IMG/VR virus record: IMGVR_UViG_3300045125_000027
Coordinates: 1 to 26,874 of that record
Source: a virus
Length of the DNA stretch: 26,874 bases
Reading direction: 5' to 3' (one strand)
The position numbers and the translations under genes are program-made. The notes beneath the pieces were generated by a model. That model did no database searches. It was not told the DNA's origin and worked only from the letters and a program-made list of their open reading frames with translations. Shown here one piece after another: positions 9,512-17,755 of this stretch; positions within the stretch are counted from its first letter, which is position 1; each line of letters begins with the position of its first letter.

Positions 9512-10097
9512 TTTAACTAAGATTCCTATCTACTGGAACACCATTGAAAAAAATATTGATAGACATAAGAAGATGCAATCAATGTTTAAACAAATGGGAG
9601 TTAGTAATACTACTCAGCTTAATGGTGAAATAATTAAACCCTATACTATAGGAATAGCACGATCACATATAAAGTCTCTAAGTAACAGTCTGCCAGTTCT
9701 AGTCTTAGAAGATGATTGTCAACTTGTTAAAGATTTCACCTCTACAATACAAGTTCCTGATGACGCAGATGCAGTATATCTTGGCACTTCTTTGTATGGA
9801 ATGATCCAAGGTAGAACCACGTTTGGAGGAGCAATATCTTCGATCTATAATGATGATTACCTTAGAGTCTATAATATGTTAGGAATTCATGCTGTTCTTT
9901 ATCTAACAGAATCCTATAGATCTCATATCATAAATACTCTCAATAATTTTACAGAGAACCCTATAGGAGGTTGTGATGATCCAATAGCGATGACTATGAA
10001 GAACTATAAAATCTATGCATTGAGAAATCCTATGTTCTATCAAAACGACGGACACAGCGAAAATGCAACAAAAACCCCACTTAATCCATTATTTTAA
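9501..10097 (+). CDS. Glycosyltransferase, GT25-like
   Basis: Intact, 198 residues. GT25 enzymes (LPS/LOS galactosyltransferase family) are GT-A transferases with short N-terminal strands and a xxLEDD metal site. Seen here: MIIDLTKIPIYWNTIEKN with a following RHKKMQSMFKQMGV helix (residues 1-35), the segment GIARSHIKSLSNSLPVLVLEDDCQL (about 52-76) with the LEDD metal motif, then VYLGTSLYG and GIHAVLYLTESY, and CDDPIAMTMKNYKIYAL near 160-175. All are in the GT25 order. ATG 9501 overlaps the previous stop; the next gene starts after a two-base gap. Substrate unknown. The intact frame and typical length make this one of the safer island calls. Confidence 0.72.
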   Translation: MIIDLTKIPIYWNTIEKNIDRHKKMQSMFKQMGVSNTTQLNGEIIKPYTIGIARSHIKSLSNSLPVLVLEDDCQLVKDFTSTIQVPDDADAVYLGTSLYGMIQGRTTFGGAISSIYNDDYLRVYNMLGIHAVLYLTESYRSHIINTLNNFTENPIGGCDDPIAMTMKNYKIYALRNPMFYQNDGHSENATKTPLNPLF

Positions 10098-10099
10098 TT

Positions 10100-10944
10100 A
10101 TGAAAACTTATAGTATTACACTAGTAAAAGATGAGGCACCATTACTTAAAGAAGTGCTACCTTTTTGGGAAAACTATCCAATAGATAAATTTCTATTCTG
10201 GAATGATAATTGTTCAGATGATTCCATAGATATTATTAAAAAATATCTGGGAAACAGGTGCGAGATATATAATTCTGATACATTAAATTTAAATGAGAGT
10301 AAAGGTAGAAATTTTTTAAATAAAGTAGCTAGATCTGAAGGAGCTGATTTAATTTTTCTATAGATTGTGATGAATTGCTAGGATATTCTTTATTACAAAA
10401 TTTTAAAGAATGTTGTGAACTATCACTAAAGTATAACATAGGACTTTTTCAGGCTAATGTTGTTGGAGGATCTTTGAATAAAATGAGAACTGATCCTATG
10501 TATAAGTATAATTATAGAACATTCATATCATCAACTAAGCATATGCAAGATTTACCAGAGAGTGGTGAAGGCATTCATAAATCTCAAAGGGAACCTTTTG
10601 TAAATTTACCTAGAGTTAATACTAATGATTTATGTTTTATTCACCTGCAAGCAATAAATACTAAATTTTATGCATTTAAACAAGTTTATTATAAGATTGA
10701 TCAATTATTAAATAATAAAGAAAATGGTTTAAAAGTTATTAAAGACATAGATGCAGCCTGTAATAACTTGATTTTTAATGAAGTTAATACTCCAACAAGT
10801 TATGTAACTGACTGGAAATTTGATGCTTCTGTTTTTGATAAATTATTAAAACATCGTAACTATGATAAGTTTGTATATGATTATATAAGAGAGACAGGGG
10901 ATACTTCTCTCTGTGATATGGCTTTGAGATTTTCAAATGAGTGA
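10100..10944 (+). CDS. Glycosyltransferase, GT2/GT92-like (GT-A fold), one frameshift
   Basis: Two frames, 10100-10363 and 10375-10944, join if one T is restored near 10358, giving LIFLIDCDELLGYSL across the break, where DCDEL is the metal-binding DxD-type motif. The N-terminus YSITLVKDEAPLLKEVLPFWENYPIDKFLFWND is the typical opening of GT2/GT92-like proteins that begin with a nucleotide-binding strand and a KxE/EApxLkEWl-like helix. Then SDDSIDIIKKYL, and FQANVVGGSLNKM. The C-terminal half has HLQAINTKFYAFKQVYYKI and a helical tail. About 281 residues. The stop overlaps the radical SAM start by eight bases. Substrate unknown. Confidence 0.7.
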
Positions 10945-12028
10945 TTATTCTGAATTAACACAAAAATATAGCACTTGGGGAGATAAGTTACTCCAACATA
11001 CTGATGTTTTACACAGTATCCAAGTGAATAAGACATTCAAGCCTATCACAATACAATTGGCTCCTTGTGAAATTTGTGATAGTGACTGTCCTTTCTGTTC
11101 CGTGGCAGGTAGACCTTTAAAAAGTTTTATGCCTTGGGATGTAATTTGTCAGACGCTGCAAGATTTTAAAAAGCTTGGAGCTAAGTCTGTAGAAATTACA
11201 GGAGGTGGAAACCCTATGCTTTATAGGGACAAAGCTCAGGGAAAAAATATAAATGATATAATATCCTATTCTAAGGAATTAGGGTATGATGTTGGAATGA
11301 TAACTAACAGCCATGATTTGAAGATTCTAAATCAGGAGTCTCATAAAAATCTCAACTGGCTCAGAATAAGTTTGATTCAATTAGATGAAGGTGTAGATCC
11401 TGAAGATTACAACTTCAGAAATTTTCCAAAAGATAAACTAGGATTTAGTTATATTATTTATGATGGAACAGAAAAATCTCCTAGATTAGGTAAACCATAT
11501 AGAGGAACTACTAAGGAGACAATAGAAAGAATAGCTAAACTAGTAAGCATTCACCCCGAGGTTAAATTTGTCAGAATTGCTGGTAACTGCCTAATAAAAG
11601 GAAATAATGCTACTATTAAGGATGAGTATACAGAAATAATAAAACAACTTGATAAATATTCTAAATTCTTTATCAAGGATATTGATAACGATGATGGACC
11701 GTATAATGAAGGCTGTTATGTTGGTGCAATAAGACCTTATATTGCACCTCATCCACATGGAACAGGTTCTTATCATGTTTATATTTGTACATCTCACGTT
11801 CTGAATACTAGAACTTATGATTTAGATTATTCTTTGTGTGAAGTAAAAGATATAATTAGTACTTGGGAAAAAATGTCTGAAAATTACAAGAACTTAGGTT
11901 ATCCTTATGAAATTAAGAATAACAAAGGTAAAAACTGGTGTTCTTCTTGCAAGTATTGTTATTACAAATTTAACAATAAATTACTACACACAGTAGCCTC
12001 AGAAATGCCAGATAAAAATTTCCCATGA
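10937..12028 (+). CDS. Radical SAM enzyme with C-terminal cysteine cluster
   Basis: Intact, 363 residues. The N-terminus APCEICDSDCPFCSVAG (about residues 42-58) contains CDSDCPFC, the CxxxCxxC motif that holds the 4Fe-4S cluster used to split S-adenosylmethionine. GAKSVEITGGGNPMLY (about 81-96) is the GGE-like motif that binds the SAM amino group, and GYDVGMITNS fits the next strand of the barrel. The C-terminus has NWCSSCKYCYYKF (about 334-346), a CxxCxxC set that could bind a second cluster, as in SPASM/twitch-type enzymes. All ten arginines are AGA or AGG. It sits between a GT2-like gene and a methyltransferase with 4-8 base overlaps, so it is probably co-translated with them. Reaction unknown: sugar modification (dehydration, epimerisation, methylation) is plausible from context only. 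Confidence 0.85.
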   Translation: MSDYSELTQKYSTWGDKLLQHTDVLHSIQVNKTFKPITIQLAPCEICDSDCPFCSVAGRPLKSFMPWDVICQTLQDFKKLGAKSVEITGGGNPMLYRDKAQGKNINDIISYSKELGYDVGMITNSHDLKILNQESHKNLNWLRISLIQLDEGVDPEDYNFRNFPKDKLGFSYIIYDGTEKSPRLGKPYRGTTKETIERIAKLVSIHPEVKFVRIAGNCLIKGNNATIKDEYTEIIKQLDKYSKFFIKDIDNDDGPYNEGCYVGAIRPYIAPHPHGTGSYHVYICTSHVLNTRTYDLDYSLCEVKDIISTWEKMSENYKNLGYPYEIKNNKGKNWCSSCKYCYYKFNNKLLHTVASEMPDKNFP

Positions 12029-12622
12029 GTAATCAATATACGGAAAGTTATTACAAGAGTTCTAATTATTCTAATTATCTGGAAAGAGAAGACAGGTATT
12101 TTAAATTAGCTAAAGAAATAACTCATACTCTTGAATCTATAGGATTAATAAATTCTAATACAAACATTGTTGATTTTGGTTGTGCAGTAGGGCATCTAAT
12201 AAAAGGAATAAAAAGATGTGGGTATACCAATGTGGTAGGTGTGGAACTTTCCGATTGGGCTAGGAATGTTTGTCAAGAAAAAGAATTAACTACTCACAAA
12301 AATATAAATGATGTAAAATTTAATGAATACCTATTATTTGGATTAGATGTTTTTGAACATATGAATGATTTTTCACTAGACCAGCTAATGAATACTGCAA
12401 AAACACAAATAATAGTTGGTAGAATACCTGTAGCTATAGAAGGTGAAAATAATTTTTACTTAGAAATATCAAGAAAAGATCCAACTCATATAAATTGTAA
12501 AACTAAGAAAGAATGGATAACTTTCTTTAAAAATAACAAATTTAATACCATTTTAAAATTGAATTTAAATACTATTTTATGATTCTGATGGTGTTTTTTG
12601 TTTCATAGCCATGAAAGATTAA
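12025..12622 (+). CDS. SAM-dependent methyltransferase (class I), 3' frameshift
   Basis: ATG 12025 overlaps the radical SAM stop by four bases. The SAM-binding motif I reads NIVDFGCAVGHLIKGI (about residues 47-62), followed by VVGVELSDWARNVC (motif II, acidic residue after the second strand) and LLFGLDVFEHMND (motif post-II, DVFEHM). These match Methyltransf_11/23-type proteins of glycan clusters. An apparent stop at 12580-12582 is probably an indel in a T-run: shifting one base gives YDSDGVFCFIAMKD and a stop at 12620-12622. About 198 residues. Probably methylates a sugar or a precursor; the substrate is not visible. Confidence 0.72.
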
Positions 12623-12640
12623 AAAATTTAGGAGAATCAA

Positions 12641-13334
12641 ATGACTTATTATTATCCTCAAGGAAACGCTTTATGATGTTATTCAGCATGATGTGGAAAA
12701 TTATTTTCATAAAGCAATAAAAAAAGAAAAAACAGAAATAAAAACTATAGTAATAGTTGGAGCTTATCATGGGTACGAGATTTTTACATTATTAAATATA
12801 TATCCAAATTGTATTGTTCACGCTTTTGAAGCTGTTCCCAAACATTATCAAAGATTAACAAACTATTTTAATGATAACCCTAGAGTAAAGACATATAACA
12901 AAACAATTTCTGATTGCATAGAAGATATTAATTTCTATGAACTCGGTAATGGTGGAGAGGATCTGGATCTATTTTAAAATTTCTTGGGCATGAATTAGGG
13001 CATCCATTTAAAATTGATCAAATTATAAAAAACTAAATCTACTACCTTAAAAGAAGAATTGGGGGATATGGATATAGATCTTCTATGGATTGATGTTCAA
13101 GGAGCAGAATTAAAAAGTTCTAAAAGGTACTAATTTAGATAAGTGTAAAAGTTTATTTTGGAAATTCATACTCATGATTTTATTAAACCTTGGGATGAAC
13201 GTCCTTATGATGGTATGTGTTTTAGAGAAGATCTGGAAGATTATCTTAAACAATTTACTTTGATATCTATAGGGCTGGATAATGACACTAAAAATGGACA
13301 GGGTAATTCTTTTTGGTTAAATAATAATTTATGA
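12641..13334 (+). CDS. FkbM-family methyltransferase, frameshifted
   Basis: ATG 12641 follows AGGAGA at 12630-12635. Pieces: KTIVIVGAYHGYEIFTLL (motif I, about 12745-12800), HAFEAVPKHYQRL (about 12820-12860, the HAFEP-like motif typical of FkbM), VKTYNKTISDC, an FkbM-type GSGS after NGGEG (about 12945-12970, broken), then IDLLWIDVQGAELKVL (about 13070-13125; FkbM motif D-x-x-G-x-E) and a tail LDNDTKNGQGNSFWLN. Breaks near 12660, 12960, 13030 and 13120. Stop TGA 13332-13334 overlaps the next ATG as ATGA. About 230 residues. FkbM proteins O-methylate sugars and polyketides; here most likely a sugar. Confidence 0.75.
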
Positions 13335-14059
13335 AAAAGTTACTACTAGTTCAACCTGGTGCTTTTGGTGATATTTTTGTCCGTGCTCCTATTGCTAAGT
13401 GGTACGCAGACAAAGGATATGAAGTTTATTGGCCTGTAAGAAATCAATTTCTAGAAACAATAAAATACTTCAATTATGTTAAACCAATTATCCTTGGTGA
13501 TGAATCGTTGCATGAGGATTGGTTAAGATCTGATGTTATGAAAATAATTCCCATGATGAAAAATTATGATAAAGTTATTAATCTAGCAGATCGTGGACCA
13601 CATCCAACGGCACAAAAACCTTGGGAAAATTTTGAACAATGTAAATACCGATTAGCAGAAGTTCCATTTGAAAAGAAACATAATCTAGTTTGGACAAGAA
13701 ACATTAGAAAAGAAAATGAATTGAAGCAGCTACTCAATGTTCCAGATAACTATGTAGTGGCTCACTTAACTAATTCTCATGGAGACAAGGCTCTAATGCC
13801 TAATCAATCATTACCAGTTATAGAAGTTTCTATGATAAATGGGTTTAGCATTTTAGATTGGTACTCTATAATAAAGGGAGCCTCCGCAGTTTATTGTGTT
13901 GAAAGTGCAGTTCACCAATTTATAGATGGTACTTTAAAACAATACTCAGAAAATTTCTTCTTACTAAGAAGAGGTGCTGTTGCTCATGGTACGAGATCTA
14001 CCCATTCTAATTATTGGAATTTAAAATATTTGGGAGATAATTCAAAAATTGTAGGTTAA
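13331..14059 (+). CDS. Glycosyltransferase, GT9/heptosyltransferase-like
   Basis: Intact, 242 residues. The N-terminus MKKLLLVQPGAFGDIFVRAPIAKWYADKGYEVYW is the GDxxxxxP opening of the ADP-heptose:LPS heptosyltransferase family (GT9): glycine-rich loop GAFGD, then a helix ending in AP. It continues with KVINLADRGPHPTAQ and a C-terminal half with YVVAHLTNSHGDKALMP and ASAVYCVESAVHQFID, resembling the donor-side D/E-S.hxH motif of GT9. About 100 residues shorter than bacterial heptosyltransferases. ATGA overlap with the gene before; the next gene starts two bases after the stop. Sugar donor unknown. Confidence 0.68.
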   Translation: MKKLLLVQPGAFGDIFVRAPIAKWYADKGYEVYWPVRNQFLETIKYFNYVKPIILGDESLHEDWLRSDVMKIIPMMKNYDKVINLADRGPHPTAQKPWENFEQCKYRLAEVPFEKKHNLVWTRNIRKENELKQLLNVPDNYVVAHLTNSHGDKALMPNQSLPVIEVSMINGFSILDWYSIIKGASAVYCVESAVHQFIDGTLKQYSENFFLLRRGAVAHGTRSTHSNYWNLKYLGDNSKIVG

Positions 14060-14061
14060 AC

Positions 14062-14554
14062 ATGATAGAATTTATTGAATTTGAAGATGAAAAATATCCA
14101 AAATTTCAATCTCAAGGTATGCATCTCAATTTGCAATTCCATTTGCTAAACATTTTTGCAAAGGTATAGGCGTAGATATTGGATTTAACAATGAAGAATG
14201 GAAATTTCCAGGGGCCGTAGGTGCTGATATAAATGATAAATCAAATGAATATCATGCACATAATCTTCCTATAAACTTAGATTATATTTATTCCTCACAT
14301 TGTTTAGAGCATTTAGAAAATTGGGTTGGAACTCTTGAATATTGGTCTAAATGTTTAAAGCCTGGCGGAATTTTATTTTTTGTATTTACCTCATAAAGAT
14401 CAAAAATATTGGCTTCCCTGGAATAATAGAAAACATTTACATTTTTTTGATGCAGCTTTAATAAAAAAATGTATGGAAAAATTAGGATTTAAATCAATAA
14501 TTTTTTCTGAAAGAGATTTAAATCATTCATTTATTATTATTGGAGAAAAAATGA
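14062..14554 (+). CDS. SAM-dependent methyltransferase (type 11-like), frameshifted
   Basis: From ATG 14062: MIEFIEFEDEKYPKFQSQG, then (shift near 14117) ASQFAIPFAKHFCKGIGVDIGFNN (motif I), VGADINDKSNE (motif II), YIYSSHCLEHLENWVGTLEYWSKCLKPGGILF (about 14288-14372, the SxHxLEH...LKPGG signature of Methyltransf_11), and LPHKDQKYWLPWNNRKHLHFFD. It ends HSFIIIGEK. The frame as written runs on into the next gene, but a six-A run (14546-14551) precedes that gene's ATG; with one A fewer the frame would end in TGA at 14552-14554, as an ATGA overlap like the one at 13331. About 163 residues. Confidence 0.65.
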
Positions 14555-15252
14555 AAAATTGTATATCAGTTGTAAATATTCCTATTAATCAAAATACCAA
14601 TAATATTTATGAACTATGTATTGATTCGATTAGAAAATATTCAAAAAAATATTCTATTGATTTGATAGAATTTAATACTTTCAAAATAAATACAAATTCA
14701 ATAGTTTTTGAAAAGTTTCAAAACTTAGAATTGTTTAATTTAGGATATGATAGAATTCTTCAAATAGATGCTGATGTGTTAATCAACCCTAATGCACAAA
14801 ATATTTTTGAAGTTTATAATGATAGTTCTTTTTTTATGCGTTTCTTGAAAATAAAAATTCTCAGGATTAACTAGAAATGAAGTAGTAGATTCATTTCCTA
14901 AACCACTTGATTGGCCTAAAGAAAATGGACTTTATAAATATTTCAATGCTGGTATCTATTTAGCTTCCAAGGAGCAAGCAGAAACCTTAAAAAATGGAAA
15001 TCAGTTTTAGATCGTCTAGGTCAGACACCATTTCATGAACAGGATATTCTAAACTATTTAATATTTTCTAATAATGTTAAGTTTAAAGAGTTGGATTATT
15101 CTTGGAATAGAATGGATCTAGGAATGCCTGACCCAAATAATGAAAGAAGATTAGCAAATTTTATTCATTATGCTGGTAGAGGTTATTCTTTTTATGAAAG
15201 TAAACAATCCATAATTTATAAAGATTATAACTATTTTTATGGGATAAATTAA
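14551..15252 (+). CDS. Glycosyltransferase, GT8-like (glycogenin/galactosyltransferase family), frameshifted
   Basis: ATG 14551 with GGAG (14542-14545) six bases upstream. The N-terminus CISVVNIPINQNTNNIY opens the first strand; FNLGYDRILQIDADVLIN (about residues 65-82) carries the DADV (DxD) metal site of GT8; then NAQNIFEVY. After shifts near 14855 and 14990: YFNAGIYLASKEQA (about 14939-14980, the N.G.hl motif of GT8), FHEQDILNYLIF (about 15030-15070) and ELDYSWNR, with FIHYAGRGYSFYE (H-x-x-G motif, about 15162-15195) near the end. These are the GT8 hallmarks in order. Stop TAA 15250-15252; about 233 residues. The region is extremely AT-rich. Confidence 0.72.
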
Positions 15253-15253
15253 T

Positions 15254-15843
15254 ATGCAAGAAAAAAATGGACAATTAGTTGGGATTCTCCTGAAATAAAT
15301 GAATCAGTTAAAGTAGATATTAATCATGCAAATTTGATTAAATCTTTAGTAATGTGCTCCAAACCAAAAAATATTCTTGAGTTAGGTGTTGGAGGTGCAA
15401 GATCAATGGATTCAATATTAGATTGTATTGAGTATAATCAAAATAACCCAATCTACACCGTAGTAGATAACTGGTGTGATTTTGGAGGTAATGTTCCAAA
15501 CGAATTTTTAGAAATTTATGGTCCGTTTATAAATAACTTAATAACTTCAAATGAAAAAGATTTTGTATTTTCAACAAAAAATAAGTATGATTTTATAGTT
15601 TCTGACGCAGATCATCATAATACTGATCAATGGTTCTCCTATGTATATGATAACTTGCTTGATACAGAGGCTATTGATATATCATGATATTAATCTTTTT
15701 ACTCAGAGCAGAGACTGTTTTCCAAATTTAATAAATATTCTCAAAGATTGTATAAAAAATAACATACATCATAAATTATTTAACAAATCAACTCTTTCAG
15801 GAGAAAGATGTCACGAGGTCTTTTAGTAATTTTTAAACATTAA
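15254..15843 (+). CDS. SAM-dependent methyltransferase (Methyltransf_24-like), frameshifted
   Basis: ATG 15254 is two bases after the GT8 stop. A shift in the A-run near 15265 gives KKWTISWDSPEINESVKVD; then intact KNILELGVGGARSMDSILD (motif I, E-x-G-x-G), IYTVVDNWCDFGG (motif II), and KYDFIVSDADHHNTDQWFSYVYDNLL (D-A-D-H, about 15585-15660), followed after another shift near 15672 by LIYHDINLFTQS and a tail ending FKH with TAA 15841-15843. The layout (IDxxH-like DADHH then a GG-x-IxxHD segment) fits the Methyltransf_24/class I group acting on sugars. About 196 residues. Confidence 0.68.
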
Positions 15844-15860
15844 TATACTCTTAAAACAAT

Positions 15861-16841
15861 ATGAAAATAATTTTAGTATGCGGTGCTGGTGGATTTATTG
15901 GGTCTAACTTAGTTAAGAAACTGAAGGCTCAAGGTCACAAAGTTATTGGGGTGGATCTTAAGAAGCCTGAATTTTCTGAAACTCAAACAGATCATTTTAT
16001 GTGGCTGACCTTAGAAAAGAAGCTACTTGGAAAACTCTATCAGAGTATAAGGATATATCAGAAGTCTACCAACTAGCTGCTGACATGGGTGGAGCAGGAT
16101 ATATATTTACAGGAGAGCATGATGCTGATGTAATGAGTAACTCAGCATTAATTAATCTATTCTGTTGTAAGTATGCTCAGAAGCATAAGTGGAAAGTGTT
16201 TTACTCTTCTTCTGCTTGTATTTATCAAAGTATAATCAGGAAGATCCAAACAATCCAAAGTGTGCTGAAGAATCGGCCTATCCTGCTGCACCCGATTCAG
16301 AATATGGTTGGGAAAAATTGTTTAGTGAAAGACTATACCTATCGTATCACAGGAATTACGGACTTGATGTTCGTATTGCGCGATTCCACAATATTTTCGG
16401 ACCAGAGGGTTCTTGGAATAATGGTAAGGAGAAGGCTCCAGCAGCGATCTGCCGCAAGGTGGCAGAGACTATAAACGGAAGTTATATAGAAGTGTGGGGT
16501 GATGGTAAACAAACAAGGTCATTCCTATACATTGACGAGTGCTTGGAAGCTATGGAACGTCTAATGAATTCTGATTTCATAGGACCAGTTAACATTGGAT
16601 CTGATGAAATGATAGCTATTCAACAGTTAGCTTGGAATGTTATTCGCCTATCAAAGAAGGATCTAGTAATTAAAAATATCCCAGGACCAACTGGTGTTAA
16701 GGGTAGAAATAGCGACAACAAGCTAATTCAGAAAAGCTGGGATGGAAACCCTCAGCAAAACTTATGGAGGGTTTACAAAAGACCTATGAATGGATATTAT
16801 CTCAAGCAATCAAGGCAAATACCGCTCATACCAAGCTATAA
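15861..16841 (+). CDS. GDP-mannose 3,5-epimerase-like NAD-dependent sugar epimerase, frameshifted
   Basis: Extended SDR enzyme. GDP-mannose 3,5-epimerase (GME) makes GDP-L-galactose/GDP-L-gulose from GDP-mannose. Seen: GAGGFIGSNLVKKL (NAD Rossmann loop, residues 8-21), VYQLAADMGGAGYIFTGEHD (about 16060-16120), FYSSSACIY (about 16200-16225), YGWEK (16303-16317; the YxxxK catalytic pair), RIARFHNIFGPEGSWNNGKEKAPAAICRK (about 16372-16458) and WGDGKQTRSFLYIDECLEAMERL, then PVNIGSDEM, IPGPTGVKGRNSDNKLI. This series is very close to plant GME. Shifts occur near 15998, 16225 and 16735. Last gene of the island; TAA TAA stops at 16839-16844. It could supply the donor for the island transferases. A related NDP-sugar epimerase is the alternative. 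Confidence 0.8.
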
Positions 16842-16847
16842 TAAGCC

Positions 16848-17180
16848 ATGAACGACTTCAATAAATTTCAGCAAGAGGCAATCCGCACAGCAGTCTACCC
16901 TAATGTTAAGCGGAATCTTTATTATCCCACACTTGGACTAGCTAGTGAGGCAGGGGAAGTCTGTGGTAAGATTAAGAAGATCATGCGAGACAAGGACGGT
17001 CAAGCAACTAATGAAGATATAGATAAGATCTCAAGCGAGCTTGGTGATGTGCTTTGGTATGTCTCTGCTATTGCATACGAACTTAATATTCCTCTTAAGA
17101 GTATTGCAGAGGGTGTTCTGAAGAAGTTGGATGACCGTAAGAGCCGTGGAGTGATTCAAGGATCAGGAGATAATCGCTAA
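16848..17180 (+). CDS. MazG-like nucleotide pyrophosphohydrolase
   Basis: Intact, 110 residues, one MazG domain (bacterial MazG has two). Hydrolyses nucleoside triphosphates to monophosphates; phage forms may also act on ppGpp. Seen: FNKFQQEAIRTAVYP, then LYYPTLGLASEAGEVCGKIKKIMRDKDG (about residues 24-51), with the ExxE helix of the Mg site (SEAGEV), and DKISSELGDVLWYVSAIAYEL (about 60-80) with the second metal motif ExxD. The end reads DDRKSRGVIQGSGDNR, also seen in phage and bacterial single-domain MazG proteins. ATG 16848 is seven bases past the island's last gene; its stop shares a base with the next ATG (TAATG). Confidence 0.9.
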   Translation: MNDFNKFQQEAIRTAVYPNVKRNLYYPTLGLASEAGEVCGKIKKIMRDKDGQATNEDIDKISSELGDVLWYVSAIAYELNIPLKSIAEGVLKKLDDRKSRGVIQGSGDNR

Positions 17181-17389
17181 TGCCTTTCTATGAATATCAA
17201 TGTTCAGGATGCGAGTCTATGTTTGAGATGTTTGAATCAATGACGGATCATGTGAATAACCCAATACCACATTGTCCAAAGTGTGATCCAAAGCAAAAGA
17301 AGCCCACTACAATGTTTCGATTTCTAGGCAATAACAAGCATTCATTCAAGATTACTGGAGAAGGTGTTTATAAACCTGGTTGGCATTAA
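17180..17389 (+). CDS. FmdB-like zinc-ribbon protein
   Basis: Intact, 69 residues, opening MPFYEYQCSGCESMFEMFESM, the classic FmdB/CxxC_CXXC_SSSS start, with C8 and C11 (CSGC) and C32 and C35 (CPKC) as zinc ligands, then a short basic tail FRFLGNNKHSFKITGEGVYKPGWH. FmdB-type ribbons are of unknown function, sometimes linked to regulation. Overlaps the MazG stop by one base and is followed by the deaminase with a one-base gap, so the three are probably translated together. A longer zinc-ribbon protein lies after the RNR at 3110. No catalytic motif. Confidence 0.8.
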   Translation: MPFYEYQCSGCESMFEMFESMTDHVNNPIPHCPKCDPKQKKPTTMFRFLGNNKHSFKITGEGVYKPGWH

Positions 17390-17390
17390 T

Positions 17391-17722
17391 ATGAACGAAC
17401 CTCCGCCGATTCGGGCAGCAAGACTTGAGTCCAAAAAGTCAAAGAGTAGATTCAAGATCGGTGCTGCCATAGCTCGCAAAAATAAAGTCTTAGTTTGCGT
17501 CACAATATTAAGAAGACCCATCCCAAGTTCGGATCGGGTAACTATAAGACTCTCCATGCTGAAAGCCATGCAATCTATAAGGCTGTTCGCAGAGGTATTG
17601 ATTTGTCTGGGACCACTATCTTCGTATATCGAGTAAATGATCTTCTCGCCAAGCCTTGCAAGTGGTGCCAGAAACTAATTAATGATCACGGCATAAAAGA
17701 AGTGATTTATAGCAAAGGCTAG
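17391..17722 (+). CDS. Cytidine/deoxycytidylate-type deaminase, one frameshift
   Basis: Zinc deaminase that should convert a cytosine nucleotide or nucleoside to uracil, feeding dTMP synthesis. Start MNEPPPIRAARLESKKSKSRFKIGAA (ATG 17391). A base is missing near 17500 (VCGHN expected across it), then TLHAESHAIYKAVRRGI (about 17538-17590), with HAE the zinc and proton-shuttle site, and KPCKWCQKLINDHGIKEVIYSKG (about 17653-17720), where PCxxC gives the other two zinc ligands. About 110 residues. It resembles compact phage CDA/dCMP deaminase-like proteins. A second, unrelated-looking dCMP deaminase begins at 26704. Stop TAG 17720-17722. Confidence 0.8.
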
Positions 17723-17755
17723 GGACCAAAAAGTCAAAGTGTTCTATAATACAGT

